The notes under the pieces were generated by a model. It saw only the letters and a list, made by a program, of their open reading frames with translations, had not been told where the DNA came from and searched no databases. DNA of 5,009 bases from Deltaproteobacteria bacterium (lineage in GTDB: Bacteria > Desulfobacterota > Desulfobacteria > Desulfobacterales > Desulfatibacillaceae), in the NCBI GenBank assembly GCA_021815525.1, contig JAKAGN010000243.1, forward strand, positions 1 to 5,009, read 5' to 3'. Of the stretch, positions 1 to 5,009 are shown piece by piece (positions within the stretch are counted from its first letter, which is position 1; each line of letters opens with the position of its first letter). The translations under genes and the position numbers were made by a program.

Positions 1-57
1 AAAAGGTTTTCCCGCCCTCCCCCGCAAATCCTTTCTTTGAACAGAAATGGGATGAAA

Positions 58-408
58 ATGGCCCTGACCGAGGAGGAGGAACGCCAGAAGCGGGCGGTTT
101 TCGAGCAGATGAGCCCCAAGCGGCGGGCCCACATCGAAAAGAAGGGGTATGAAAAGTGGGACCCCTTTCTGGCGCCCAAGGATCCAATCGACATACGCAA
201 GGACCAGACCAACCGCACCACCCAGCAGCTGGTGCGGGAGTTCTTGCAGCAGCGCCCCGGCGACGCGCCCTCCCACGCCTACAGCCGGGGGGTCCTGGAG
301 CTGGCCCTGGGGCTTGTGAACAACGAGGAGCGCTTCCTGGGCATGTTCGAGTTCTCCGCCTGGTACCAGAAGCTTTTGGAGCGGGAAAAGGGTGGAGAAG
401 AATCCTGA
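58..408 (+). CDS. Small charged protein of unknown function, first gene of a four-gene operon
   Basis: I cannot assign a function. The 116-residue product is soluble and strongly charged, with no signal peptide or membrane segment. An acidic start (TEEEE, residues 4-8) runs into a basic helical stretch (MSPKRRAHIEKKGYEKWDPF, 18-37), then KDPIDIR (41-47), RTTQQLVREFL (53-63), and a C-terminal part rich in aromatic residues (ERFLGMFEFSAWYQKLL, 91-107). The overall look is of a conserved, mostly helical partner protein; I recall similar proteins from deltaproteobacteria but cannot check. ATG at 58 is preferred because GGGA at 49-52 lies 5 bases upstream. ATG at 52 (118 aa) and TTG at 37 (123 aa) are in frame but have no comparable site. 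The 3' end overlaps the methyltransferase gene by 17 bases, which suggests coupled translation and a related role, perhaps as partner or substrate (inference). Confidence 0.75.
   Translation: MALTEEEERQKRAVFEQMSPKRRAHIEKKGYEKWDPFLAPKDPIDIRKDQTNRTTQQLVREFLQQRPGDAPSHAYSRGVLELALGLVNNEERFLGMFEFSAWYQKLLEREKGGEES
383..386 (+). promoter_or_regulatory. Ribosome binding site that favours the GTG start of the methyltransferase
   Basis: GGGA lies 5 bases before GTG at 392, inside the end of the preceding gene. The next in-frame start, ATG at 431, is preceded by GC-rich sequence without a purine-rich site. This supports the GTG start and a 17-base gene overlap. Confidence 0.5.
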
Positions 409-1204
409 TCCGGCGCAAGCCCTGGCCGGCATGGTGAACGCAAGCGGCAGGCTGACGCCCGTGGAGCTTTGCCGGAGGGCCCGGGAGGAGCTGGGGCTTC
501 CCCGGGCCGGGGTCCGCCGTGCGCTCAAGGGCCTGGTGGAGCGCGGCGTTTTCGAGTACGCGTGCGAAAACGCCACGGTGTTCCTGGTCCCCTCCCTCGC
601 GGCCCCGGTCGGGGTGGGGCGGAGGCTTTTTCTCTTGCGGCCCGGCCAAGACGCGGCGGGCCTCCCGGAGGGCGCGCTCCCGGTGGTTCTGCGGGAGGGG
701 GCCTCCTTCGGCAGCGGCCGGCACCCCACCACCCGGCTTTGCCTGGCCCTCATCGAGGACGCGGTGGAGGCCCTGCCGGAAGGCCTGCGCGACTGCTGCC
801 TGGACCTTGGAACCGGAAGCGGCGTGCTGGCAATCGCCGCCGTAAGGCTGGGGATGAGGTCGGCCGTTGCGCTCGATCTCGACCCCTCCGCCCTCTTCGA
901 GGCCCGGGAGAACGCGGCGTTGAACGGCGTGGACGGCCGCATCGCGGTAAGCGGCGCGGACTTTCGTGGGCAAGCGGGCGCATTCGGCCTCATCCTGGCC
1001 AATTTGCGCGCGCCCACGCTCTTTTCCCTGCTCCCGGTCTTCGCGGAAAGGCTTCCGTGCGGGGGCTTTCTGGCGGCCTCGGGGCTCCATCCGGACGAGG
1101 CCTCCGACTACGCGGCAAGCGCCGCGGCATTCGGGCTCTCACTCGCCGGCCGGCGCGATCTCGGCTGCTGGAGCGGCGTTTCATTTCAAAAACGAACCGG
1201 GTAA
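392..1204 (+). CDS. PrmA-like SAM-dependent protein methyltransferase with an atypical short N-terminus
   Basis: Predicted cytosolic class I methyltransferase of 270 residues using S-adenosylmethionine. The PrmA signature is clear: FGSGRHPTT (106-114, matching the family FGTGxHPTT), SAM-binding motif I LDLGTGSG (137-144), the acidic strand-2 end LDLDP (161-165), ANLRAPTL (203-210, where ribosomal L11 methyltransferases have ANI/LAxPL), and ASGLHPDE (229-236, for SGILxxQ). E. coli PrmA has about 293 residues with a separate N-terminal L11-recognition domain. Here residues 20-68 instead resemble a small winged-helix unit: helices around PVELCRRAREEL and GVRRALKGLVERG, then a strand pair. The substrate may therefore not be ribosomal protein L11; PrmA relatives also methylate other proteins, such as electron-transfer flavoprotein beta. 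The start is GTG with GGGA 5 bases upstream; ATG at 431 is the alternative. The family is certain, the substrate is not. Confidence 0.88.
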   Translation: MEKNPDPAQALAGMVNASGRLTPVELCRRAREELGLPRAGVRRALKGLVERGVFEYACENATVFLVPSLAAPVGVGRRLFLLRPGQDAAGLPEGALPVVLREGASFGSGRHPTTRLCLALIEDAVEALPEGLRDCCLDLGTGSGVLAIAAVRLGMRSAVALDLDPSALFEARENAALNGVDGRIAVSGADFRGQAGAFGLILANLRAPTLFSLLPVFAERLPCGGFLAASGLHPDEASDYAASAAAFGLSLAGRRDLGCWSGVSFQKRTG

Positions 1205-1230
1205 GGCCCGGCAAGGCGGGCAAAGGCCCC

Positions 1231-1235
1231 AAGGA
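1231..1235 (+). promoter_or_regulatory. Ribosome binding site setting the TPR gene start
   Basis: AAGGA lies 7 bases before ATG at 1243. The reading frame stays open far upstream (to about 469), but that part overlaps the methyltransferase gene and encodes Arg/Gly/Pro-rich low-complexity sequence typical of a shadow frame. This site fixes the true start. Confidence 0.65.
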
Positions 1236-1242
1236 CGGCAAG

Positions 1243-1872
1243 ATGGAAGACAAGCCCAAAAACGTTGAGGAGTATATCGCCAAGTGGCAGGACGCGGTGA
1301 ACTTAAACCCCGGCTGCGGCCACTCCCGCTTCAACCTGGCCGTGGGCTTGATCGGCCAGCGGCGCTTCGACGAGGCCATCGAGCAGCTCCAGGAGGCCCT
1401 GGAGTGCTCCCCCAGCCTGGCCGAGGCCTACGTGCAGCTTGGGGCCATCGCGCTCCAGCGCGGGGACCTGGACGGCTGCCTGGAGTACAACCGCATGGGC
1501 GTCAAGTCCAAGGCGGGCTTCGCCGTGGGCTGGGGCAACATCGGCTTCTGCCTTCTCCAGAAGGGCGAGGCCTTCGAGGCCGAGCAGGCCCTTAGAAAGG
1601 CCATCTCCTTCAACCCCAACTTCGTCCAGGCCTACACGTCGCTGGCGTCCGCCTACTTCATGCAGGGTCTCTTGGACGAGAGCATAGCGGCCTGCGAGAA
1701 GGCCCTTACGCTTGAGCCCGGCTTCGCCGTGGCCCACGCCAACCTCGCCCTGGCGCTCCTCCAGAAGGGCGACGTGGCGCGCGCGGCCGAGCACCGCGAC
1801 AAGGCCCGGGAGCTTGGCTACGAGGTTCCGGAGGGCCTTTCGGCCGAAATCGACGCGAAACTCAAATCGTGA
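1243..1872 (+). CDS. Tetratricopeptide (TPR) repeat protein
   Basis: A 209-residue soluble protein, built almost wholly of TPR helical hairpins, a scaffold that binds partner proteins or peptides. About five repeats can be read at 34-residue spacing: roughly 27-60, 61-94, 95-128, 129-162 and 163-191. Typical positions are kept, such as FDEAIEQLQEALECSPSLAE (42-61), LRKAISFNPNFVQAY (117-131) and CEKALTLEPGFAVAHANLAL (151-170). There is no signal peptide, membrane segment or fused catalytic domain, so it is a likely cytosolic adaptor. ATG at 1243 has AAGGA 7 bases upstream. It follows the methyltransferase by 38 bases and ends in a GTGA overlap with the next gene, which makes it part of the same operon. 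It could bring the methyltransferase or its substrate together with other products of the operon (inference). The fold is certain; the partner is unknown. Confidence 0.9.
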   Translation: MEDKPKNVEEYIAKWQDAVNLNPGCGHSRFNLAVGLIGQRRFDEAIEQLQEALECSPSLAEAYVQLGAIALQRGDLDGCLEYNRMGVKSKAGFAVGWGNIGFCLLQKGEAFEAEQALRKAISFNPNFVQAYTSLASAYFMQGLLDESIAACEKALTLEPGFAVAHANLALALLQKGDVARAAEHRDKARELGYEVPEGLSAEIDAKLKS

Positions 1873-2978
1873 GGCCCCTTTTCCGCTTCCTGGTGGCCAC
1901 GGAAAACGGCGACGCCCCGGCGGATGAGGAATGGTTCGCCCGGCCGGTTCCCGTGTCGCGGCAGGGTACTGCGGCCGCTGGCCTCGACTTCCGCGCTTAT
2001 TTCGGCCTGATTGAGGAGGCCCTCTCGGGCGAGGGCGCGGTCATCCTTTCTTCCGCTCTCGGCGGCCGCTTGCCCGAAGCCGTGGCCGTAACGGCCGAGA
2101 AGCACGGGGCCCTCTACCACCCGGCGCGGATTACGGCCGAAGGCGGAGGCGCCCGCGCCCTCCTGTGCGCCAACGTGGCCTTAACCGATGCCGCCCGCTT
2201 CCTGGCCCTCCGGGAGGCCTCGATCCTGGCGCGCCTTTACGGGGAGTTTCCCGGAAAATCAGTGCCCAGGGCCTTGGGCTTCACCACGGCCGAAAGCGGC
2301 GGATTTACGGCGGGTGTCCTTTTTACGGAGTGGCTCGCAGGCTTCAACGAGTTCCACCTGACCCGGCTTCCCGAAAGCAACGGAATCCGCTGCCGCGTCT
2401 GGGACACGGCTTCCGGGCCCTACATCCTTCCGGACGCGGACTTAGGGCGCGTTCTCGAAGCCGCCGCCCGCATCCTCTCGCGCCATTACGACCCTGTGAG
2501 CACGGCCCAGATTTACCCCTGGCACCACGCGGCCGGGGATTTCGCCGTGCGCCGCGAGCCAAGCGGTGAATTTTCCGTGCGCCTCGTAACCGCGCGCGGC
2601 TACGGCTCCATCTTCGGCGGCCCGGAAAGCGGCCTTCCCGGCCCCCTGACCGCGGGCCTCTACTTTTTCGCCGACACCACCCTTCGGATGCGCCTCGACC
2701 GCGACAACGGCACTGGCGAGCTTCTTCTCGCGCCGGAAGCCCTTGTCCCCTCAATCCTCTCCGGCTTTTTCGCGGGTCTTTCGGACCGGGGAAAAATGAC
2801 GGGCCAGCACGCCGGATTTTCGGACGGCCTGCGCCGCCATCTCAAGGACGCCGGTCCCGAGGCCTTGGCCGAGGCCGCCGCCGAGCTTCTCGCCGCCTGC
2901 GACCCGCGCTCCCCGGACCCCGCCTTCCTGGCCCCCCACGTCCGTTCCCACGCCCAGGCAATTTGGAGACAATTGTAA
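1869..2978 (+). CDS. Conserved-looking protein of unknown function, possibly a degenerate APH/kinase-like fold
   Basis: A 369-residue soluble protein with no signal peptide or clear membrane helix. I do not recognise a named family. Faint order-of-motif likeness to aminoglycoside-phosphotransferase/kinase-like proteins is visible: ALLCANVALT (97-106, where a strand carrying the ATP-binding Lys would sit), a helix with E116 followed by VPRALGF (132-138), a hinge-like VLFTEWLAGFNEFH (150-163), and YPWHHAAGDF (216-225) in the place of the HGDxHxxN catalytic loop, followed by FSVRLVTARGY (235-245). The strand Lys and the metal-binding Asp of DFG/IDW type are not evident, so it would be a pseudo-kinase or an altered enzyme. 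The start is GTG at 1869, whose last two bases plus the next A form the TGA stop of the TPR gene (GTGA). This is strong evidence for translational coupling. The gene is real; the function is unknown. Confidence 0.8.
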   Translation: MRPLFRFLVATENGDAPADEEWFARPVPVSRQGTAAAGLDFRAYFGLIEEALSGEGAVILSSALGGRLPEAVAVTAEKHGALYHPARITAEGGGARALLCANVALTDAARFLALREASILARLYGEFPGKSVPRALGFTTAESGGFTAGVLFTEWLAGFNEFHLTRLPESNGIRCRVWDTASGPYILPDADLGRVLEAAARILSRHYDPVSTAQIYPWHHAAGDFAVRREPSGEFSVRLVTARGYGSIFGGPESGLPGPLTAGLYFFADTTLRMRLDRDNGTGELLLAPEALVPSILSGFFAGLSDRGKMTGQHAGFSDGLRRHLKDAGPEALAEAAAELLAACDPRSPDPAFLAPHVRSHAQAIWRQL

Positions 2979-3002
2979 AAAGCAAAAGCTGCCGCAGGCT
3001 TT
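2977..3002 (-). terminator. Probable intrinsic terminator of the minus-strand PocR unit
   Basis: Read on the minus strand, AAAG, a bulged C and CTG form a stem with CAG and CTTT around a CGG loop, followed by TGCTTTTT. The plus strand has no T tract after the hairpin, so the direction is minus. It lies about 190 bases beyond the stop of the 133-residue gene, so the transcript would carry the palindromic repeat in its 3' untranslated part. Its far end touches the stop codon of the convergent gene. Confidence 0.45.
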
Positions 3003-3031
3003 CGGGGGCCTGAAACCCCACCGGCCCCCCG
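3003..3031. other. GC-rich hairpin in the convergent intergenic region
   Basis: GGGGGCC (3004-3010) pairs perfectly with GGCCCCC (3023-3029) around a 12-base loop; an outer C/G pair is possible with one bulge. No T run follows on the plus strand, so it is not a standard terminator. It could still slow transcription or block exonuclease at the end of the plus-strand operon. The rest of 3032-3072 shows nothing I can name. Confidence 0.35.
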
Positions 3032-3072
3032 ATATTGCAGGCGCGGAGCGTTGCCAGGCTCTGACCGGCACC

Positions 3073-3195
3073 GAGGCTGGTGGAAAACGATGAAATGCAA
3101 GGCGCGCGAGCGAGCGGCGAAGGGAGCGTACTGTTGTACGTGACCGAGCCGGGAGGCGATGCGCAACGCCGCAGTTCGCGTTTTCCGACAGCCTC
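3073..3195. repeat. Imperfect palindromic intergenic repeat of about 123 bases (REP/MITE-like)
   Basis: Outer arms of 17 bases, 3073-3089 (GAGGCTGGTGGAAAACG) and 3179-3195, are inverted copies with 15 of 17 matches. At the centre CGTAC (3127-3131) pairs with GTACG (3136-3140) around the loop TGTT, and this centre coincides within a base with the midpoint of the outer arms. Inner flanks also correspond (TGCAAGGCG near 3096-3104 against the inverse of CGCCGCA near 3167-3173), while the region between is only loosely paired. It carries no credible gene. The shape is that of a dispersed, mobile or structured-RNA repeat, and similar elements seem familiar from deltaproteobacterial genomes, which I cannot verify. 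The right arm runs two bases into the stop codon of the 133-residue gene. Confidence 0.65.
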
Positions 3196-3595
3196 AGGAG
3201 GCTTTGTCGTAGGCCTCGGACACTGCTTCAAGGGCGGCGGCGAGTATGGCGTCGTCGGGGCCCTCCAGGTTGAAGCAGTGGCCGTCCTCGCCCAAAAGGC
3301 CCAGGGGGATGAGTTCGCCCATTTCATTGGGGTCTGTTACGCAGTCGGCGTAGAAGCAGACCGAGAGCCAGCGCCGGGCCGGGTCCTCGTCCACCACGTC
3401 CACCAGGGCGAAGAGGGGGCGTAGCGATTGTCCGGCGCGGGTGGCGCGGAGGGAGAAGCTCACGCCCGGGCGTTCCACGAGGGCCAGCGTCACGTCGGGA
3501 CGGGCGGCGAGGTCCCGGGCCAGGGCCTCGAAAACGGGCCGGACCGACAGGATGTCTTCATGCCATTGGGCGGCGAATTCCTGCCAGGTGCGCAT
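3194..3595 (-). CDS. Hypothetical 133-residue protein downstream of the PocR-domain gene
   Basis: I do not recognise this protein. It appears to be a small soluble alpha/beta protein: an N-terminal helical part rich in Trp and Phe (WQEFAAQWHEDILSVRPVFE, 4-23), strands around VTLALVERPGVSFSLRAT (35-52) and LRPLFALVDVVDE (58-70), then WLSVCFYADCVTD (76-88), GLLGEDGHCFNLEG (99-112) and a closing helix. There is no signal peptide, membrane segment or recognised catalytic motif. Three Cys (80, 85, 107) lie in the C-terminal half. ATG at 3595 has GGGA at 3606-3609, 10 bases upstream, a weak site. The gene begins only 5 bases after the PocR gene stop, so the two are almost surely co-transcribed and probably coupled, and the ordinary amino-acid composition supports a real gene. 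A role linked to PocR-type sensing is inference. Confidence 0.75.
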   Translation of the reverse strand: MRTWQEFAAQWHEDILSVRPVFEALARDLAARPDVTLALVERPGVSFSLRATRAGQSLRPLFALVDVVDEDPARRWLSVCFYADCVTDPNEMGELIPLGLLGEDGHCFNLEGPDDAILAAALEAVSEAYDKAS

Positions 3596-3600
3596 GGCGG

Positions 3601-4119
3601 CTAATTCCCGGGGGATTTTTGGGCGCGGGCCACAATGAGGGCCAGGCGCTCCTCGATGTAGGCGGCCATGTTCCGCGCCTCGTCATCGGAAATTTCGCGG
3701 ATGCCTCTGGAAAGCCCCGCGATTTCGTCGTCGGATAGGCCGGCGGTCTTGGTTACGAGGAAGGTCTCCACCTCGCCGCCCACGGGAAGCCGGCCGCAGC
3801 CGCCCACCGTGCCCAGGAACTCGCCCGCCACGAACACCGGCACCGCCACCTTCACGAAGCCGGCGTCGCACTCGGCGATGACGGTCTTTCCGGTGGATTT
3901 GGCCTGGGCCATGAAGTTCTGGTTACCCGGCGCGCAGATGGAGGAAAGCGAGGTCTTGTTGGCCTTTATGGCGCGGCACAGGTCGTTCACGAAGCGGGGT
4001 TTTCCGGAAAAGCTCAATCCGTCGGCGTTGTAGGCGGTGGCCTGGAGGCCGAATTTTTCGGTAAGCTCGGCTTCCAGCGCGGCCCAGTCTTCGATGGGCA
4101 TAAGATCCTGAAGTTTCAC
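3601..4119 (-). CDS. Stand-alone PocR ligand-binding domain protein
   Basis: A 172-residue cytosolic protein consisting almost only of the PocR sensory domain, named after the propanediol-utilisation regulator PocR. The family is usually fused to AraC-type DNA-binding, histidine kinase or diguanylate cyclase domains; no output domain is present here. Telling segments are KFGLQATAYNADGLSFSG (22-39), FVNDLCRAI (43-51), the SSICAPGNQNFMAQAKSTGK region (59-78), VIAECDAGFVKVAVPVF (80-96) and GEFLGTVGGCGRL (99-111). Cys 48, 62, 84 and 108 occur at family-like positions, so metal, cluster or redox binding is conceivable but unproven. A C-terminal helix follows (EARNMAAYIEERLALIVARA, 147-166). The start is GTG at 4119, preceded by AAAGGAGA with 6-base spacing; an in-frame ATG at 4137 would put that site inside the gene. 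It leads a two-gene unit with the 133-residue protein. Confidence 0.85.
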   Translation of the reverse strand: MKLQDLMPIEDWAALEAELTEKFGLQATAYNADGLSFSGKPRFVNDLCRAIKANKTSLSSICAPGNQNFMAQAKSTGKTVIAECDAGFVKVAVPVFVAGEFLGTVGGCGRLPVGGEVETFLVTKTAGLSDDEIAGLSRGIREISDDEARNMAAYIEERLALIVARAQKSPGN

Positions 4120-4124
4120 GTTTA

Positions 4125-4132
4125 TCTCCTTT
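4125..4132 (-). promoter_or_regulatory. Strong Shine-Dalgarno site fixing the GTG start of the PocR-domain gene
   Basis: On the minus strand AAAGGAGA (4132 to 4125) stands 6 bases before GTG at 4119-4117. The upstream ATG at 4137 has only AGG directly abutting it, too close to work. The longer start would add six residues (MIKEIN) encoded by the Shine-Dalgarno itself. Confidence 0.75.
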
Positions 4133-4148
4133 ATCATCCTTGCGCGAT

Positions 4149-4171
4149 CCGGGCCGCTCGCCCGGGCCGCT
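4149..4171. repeat. Short direct repeat in the PocR leader
   Basis: CCGGGCCGCT occurs at 4149-4158 and again at 4162-4171, a 13-base period, upstream of the PocR-domain gene. It could be an operator-like pair or a chance feature of GC-rich DNA. Between it and the glycosyltransferase gene is an AT-rich stretch (TATTAAAAAT on the minus strand near 4183-4192) that might hold the -10 region, but I cannot define a promoter. Confidence 0.25.
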
Positions 4172-4213
4172 TTCAGGGCGGTATTTTTAATAGGATTTGC
4201 CGCTAAATGGTAG

Positions 4214-4247
4214 AAAAAAAACTTCAGAATGGATTTTTCCGCAGAAG
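4214..4247 (-). terminator. Possible weak terminator overlapping the end of the glycosyltransferase gene
   Basis: On the minus strand CTTC and GAAG, with inner GGA/TCC pairs and internal loops, are followed at once by eight T residues (4221 to 4214). The stop codon lies within the hairpin. The stem is poor, so the T run is the main evidence. Confidence 0.3.
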
Positions 4248-4973
4248 CGCCAGGAAAATGGCGAGGAACATCTTGAAGACGTAGTAGAGGGAGGCGGACC
4301 CCGCGTGCATGGAGCGTTTCCCGGGCGGGCTTTCGTGCATGAGGACCGGAACCTCCACCACCCTCATGCCGGCCCGGTGGGCCATGATGATGAGGTCGGC
4401 GTCCGGAAAGTCCGCGGGGTAGAGGGGGCTTGCGCCCAGGCGCAGCACGGCCGCGCGGCCAAGGGCCGCGAAGCCGGAGGTGGGGTCGGTGAAGGCGCTT
4501 CCCACCGCCAGGGACACGATGCGGCTGAAGATGAGTATCCCGAGCCTGCGGAGAAGCGGGGCCCGGTAAGCGCCGCCGCCCGTGAAGCGGCTTCCTATGG
4601 CGATGTCCGCTCCGCCGTCCCGTACGGCCGCGAGGAGACCGGGCATGGACGCCGGATCGTGCTGGCCGTCGCCGTCCATGTGGACGACGATGTCGAAGTC
4701 CCCGGCCGCGGCCAGGCTGAGGCCGGTCTTCACCGTCTCGCCGTAGCCCATGTTGAAGGGATGGGAGACCACCCGGGCCCCGGCCTCGCGGGCCTCGCGG
4801 GCCGTGCCGTCGCCGCTTCCGTCGTCCACCACGAGAATTTCCACGCAGGGCGCGGCCTCCCTCACCCGGCGCACAACGCGGCCCACGCGGCCCTCCTCGT
4901 CATAGGCGGGGATCACGACGAGGGTCCGGCCCGTTTTCAGTGGGGGGGAGGTGGGAAAGGGCCCAGCGCTCAT
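4224..4973 (-). CDS. Family 2 glycosyltransferase, dolichol-phosphate-mannose-synthase-like
   Basis: A 249-residue enzyme predicted to transfer a sugar from a nucleotide-sugar donor, most likely to a polyprenyl-phosphate carrier, for cell-envelope glycan or lipid-sugar synthesis. The GT-A fold motifs are all present: PAYDEE (22-27), VVDDGSGDGT (48-57), the metal- and donor-binding DxD within MDGDGQHDP (99-107), GSRF (127-130) and DPTSGF (163-168), the last typical of the DPM1-like branch. The C-terminal stretch LYYVFKMFLAIFLALL (229-244) is hydrophobic and probably anchors the protein to the membrane. Length fits single-domain members, which lack the extra membrane helices of some relatives. 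ATG at 4973 has a weak GGA site 6 bases upstream. It is co-directional with the PocR unit but separated by 104 bases including a T8 run, so probably a separate transcript. Sugar and acceptor cannot be told from sequence. Confidence 0.9.
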   Translation of the reverse strand: MSAGPFPTSPPLKTGRTLVVIPAYDEEGRVGRVVRRVREAAPCVEILVVDDGSGDGTAREAREAGARVVSHPFNMGYGETVKTGLSLAAAGDFDIVVHMDGDGQHDPASMPGLLAAVRDGGADIAIGSRFTGGGAYRAPLLRRLGILIFSRIVSLAVGSAFTDPTSGFAALGRAAVLRLGASPLYPADFPDADLIIMAHRAGMRVVEVPVLMHESPPGKRSMHAGSASLYYVFKMFLAIFLALLRKNPF

Positions 4974-5009
4974 GGCAATTCCGTAAAATCATTAATAAAG
5001 CGATAAAGG

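Noticed and set aside
1..57. Promoter for the four-gene operon
   Set aside because: No convincing -35/-10 pair is visible in this short stretch; the operon may extend upstream of the window.
469..1242. Long upstream open extension of the TPR frame
   Set aside because: It overlaps the methyltransferase with clear motifs in another frame, is Arg/Gly/Pro-rich, and ATG at 1243 has a good ribosome binding site.
1303..1794. 163-codon open frame on the minus strand
   Set aside because: It lies antisense within the TPR gene, is low-complexity, and has no supporting motif.
3073..3195. CRISPR repeat or tRNA-like structure
   Set aside because: There is a single palindrome with no regularly spaced copies, and no cloverleaf or conserved tRNA boxes.
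2660..3327. Minus-strand open frames across the convergent intergenic region
   Set aside because: They read through the terminator, hairpin and repeat and antisense to the 369-residue gene; products are Arg/Pro-rich without motifs.
3080..3424. 114-codon open frame on the plus strand starting inside the palindrome
   Set aside because: It begins in the repeat and then runs antisense through the 133-residue gene; no family resemblance.
4197..5006. 269-codon open frame on the plus strand
   Set aside because: It is antisense to a glycosyltransferase with all family motifs; its composition (His/Gly/Ala-rich) is that of a shadow frame in GC-rich DNA.

Overview
The window is GC-rich bacterial chromosome carrying seven protein-coding genes in two convergent blocks. 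I see no rRNA, tRNA, CRISPR array, insertion sequence or phage gene. The style of the genes (a stand-alone PocR-type sensory domain, a shortened PrmA-like methyltransferase followed by a TPR protein, and a palindromic intergenic repeat) points to an anaerobic deltaproteobacterium (Desulfobacterota, perhaps Desulfobacteraceae-like). That placement rests on recall of similar proteins, not on a search.

Positions 58-2978, plus strand: four tightly packed genes that look like one operon. They are a small charged protein of unknown function, a PrmA-like methyltransferase whose usual N-terminal domain is replaced by a short helical, possibly winged-helix segment, a five-repeat TPR protein, and a 369-residue protein with faint resemblance to a degenerate aminoglycoside-phosphotransferase/kinase fold. 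The first pair overlaps by 17 bases, the second pair is 38 bases apart, and the third pair shares a GTGA overlap. Translational coupling is therefore likely for two of the three junctions.

Positions 2979-3193: a 215-base convergent intergenic region. It holds a probable minus-strand intrinsic terminator at its left end, a GC-rich hairpin, and a roughly 123-base imperfect palindrome with 17-base outer arms and a small central stem-loop. The palindrome looks like a dispersed REP/MITE-like element.

Positions 3194-4119, minus strand: a two-gene unit with a 5-base gap. A stand-alone PocR ligand-binding domain protein comes first, followed by a 133-residue protein I cannot assign. The PocR gene almost certainly starts at a GTG behind a strong Shine-Dalgarno sequence.

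Positions 4224-4973, minus strand: a family 2 glycosyltransferase of the dolichol-phosphate-mannose-synthase-like type, probably membrane-associated and acting in cell-surface glycan or lipid-sugar synthesis. It ends on a run of eight T residues that may be part of a weak terminator. The 104 bases between it and the PocR gene presumably carry the PocR-unit promoter, but I cannot define it. No complete known pathway is visible. The most unusual points are the unassigned four-gene operon and the palindromic repeat.
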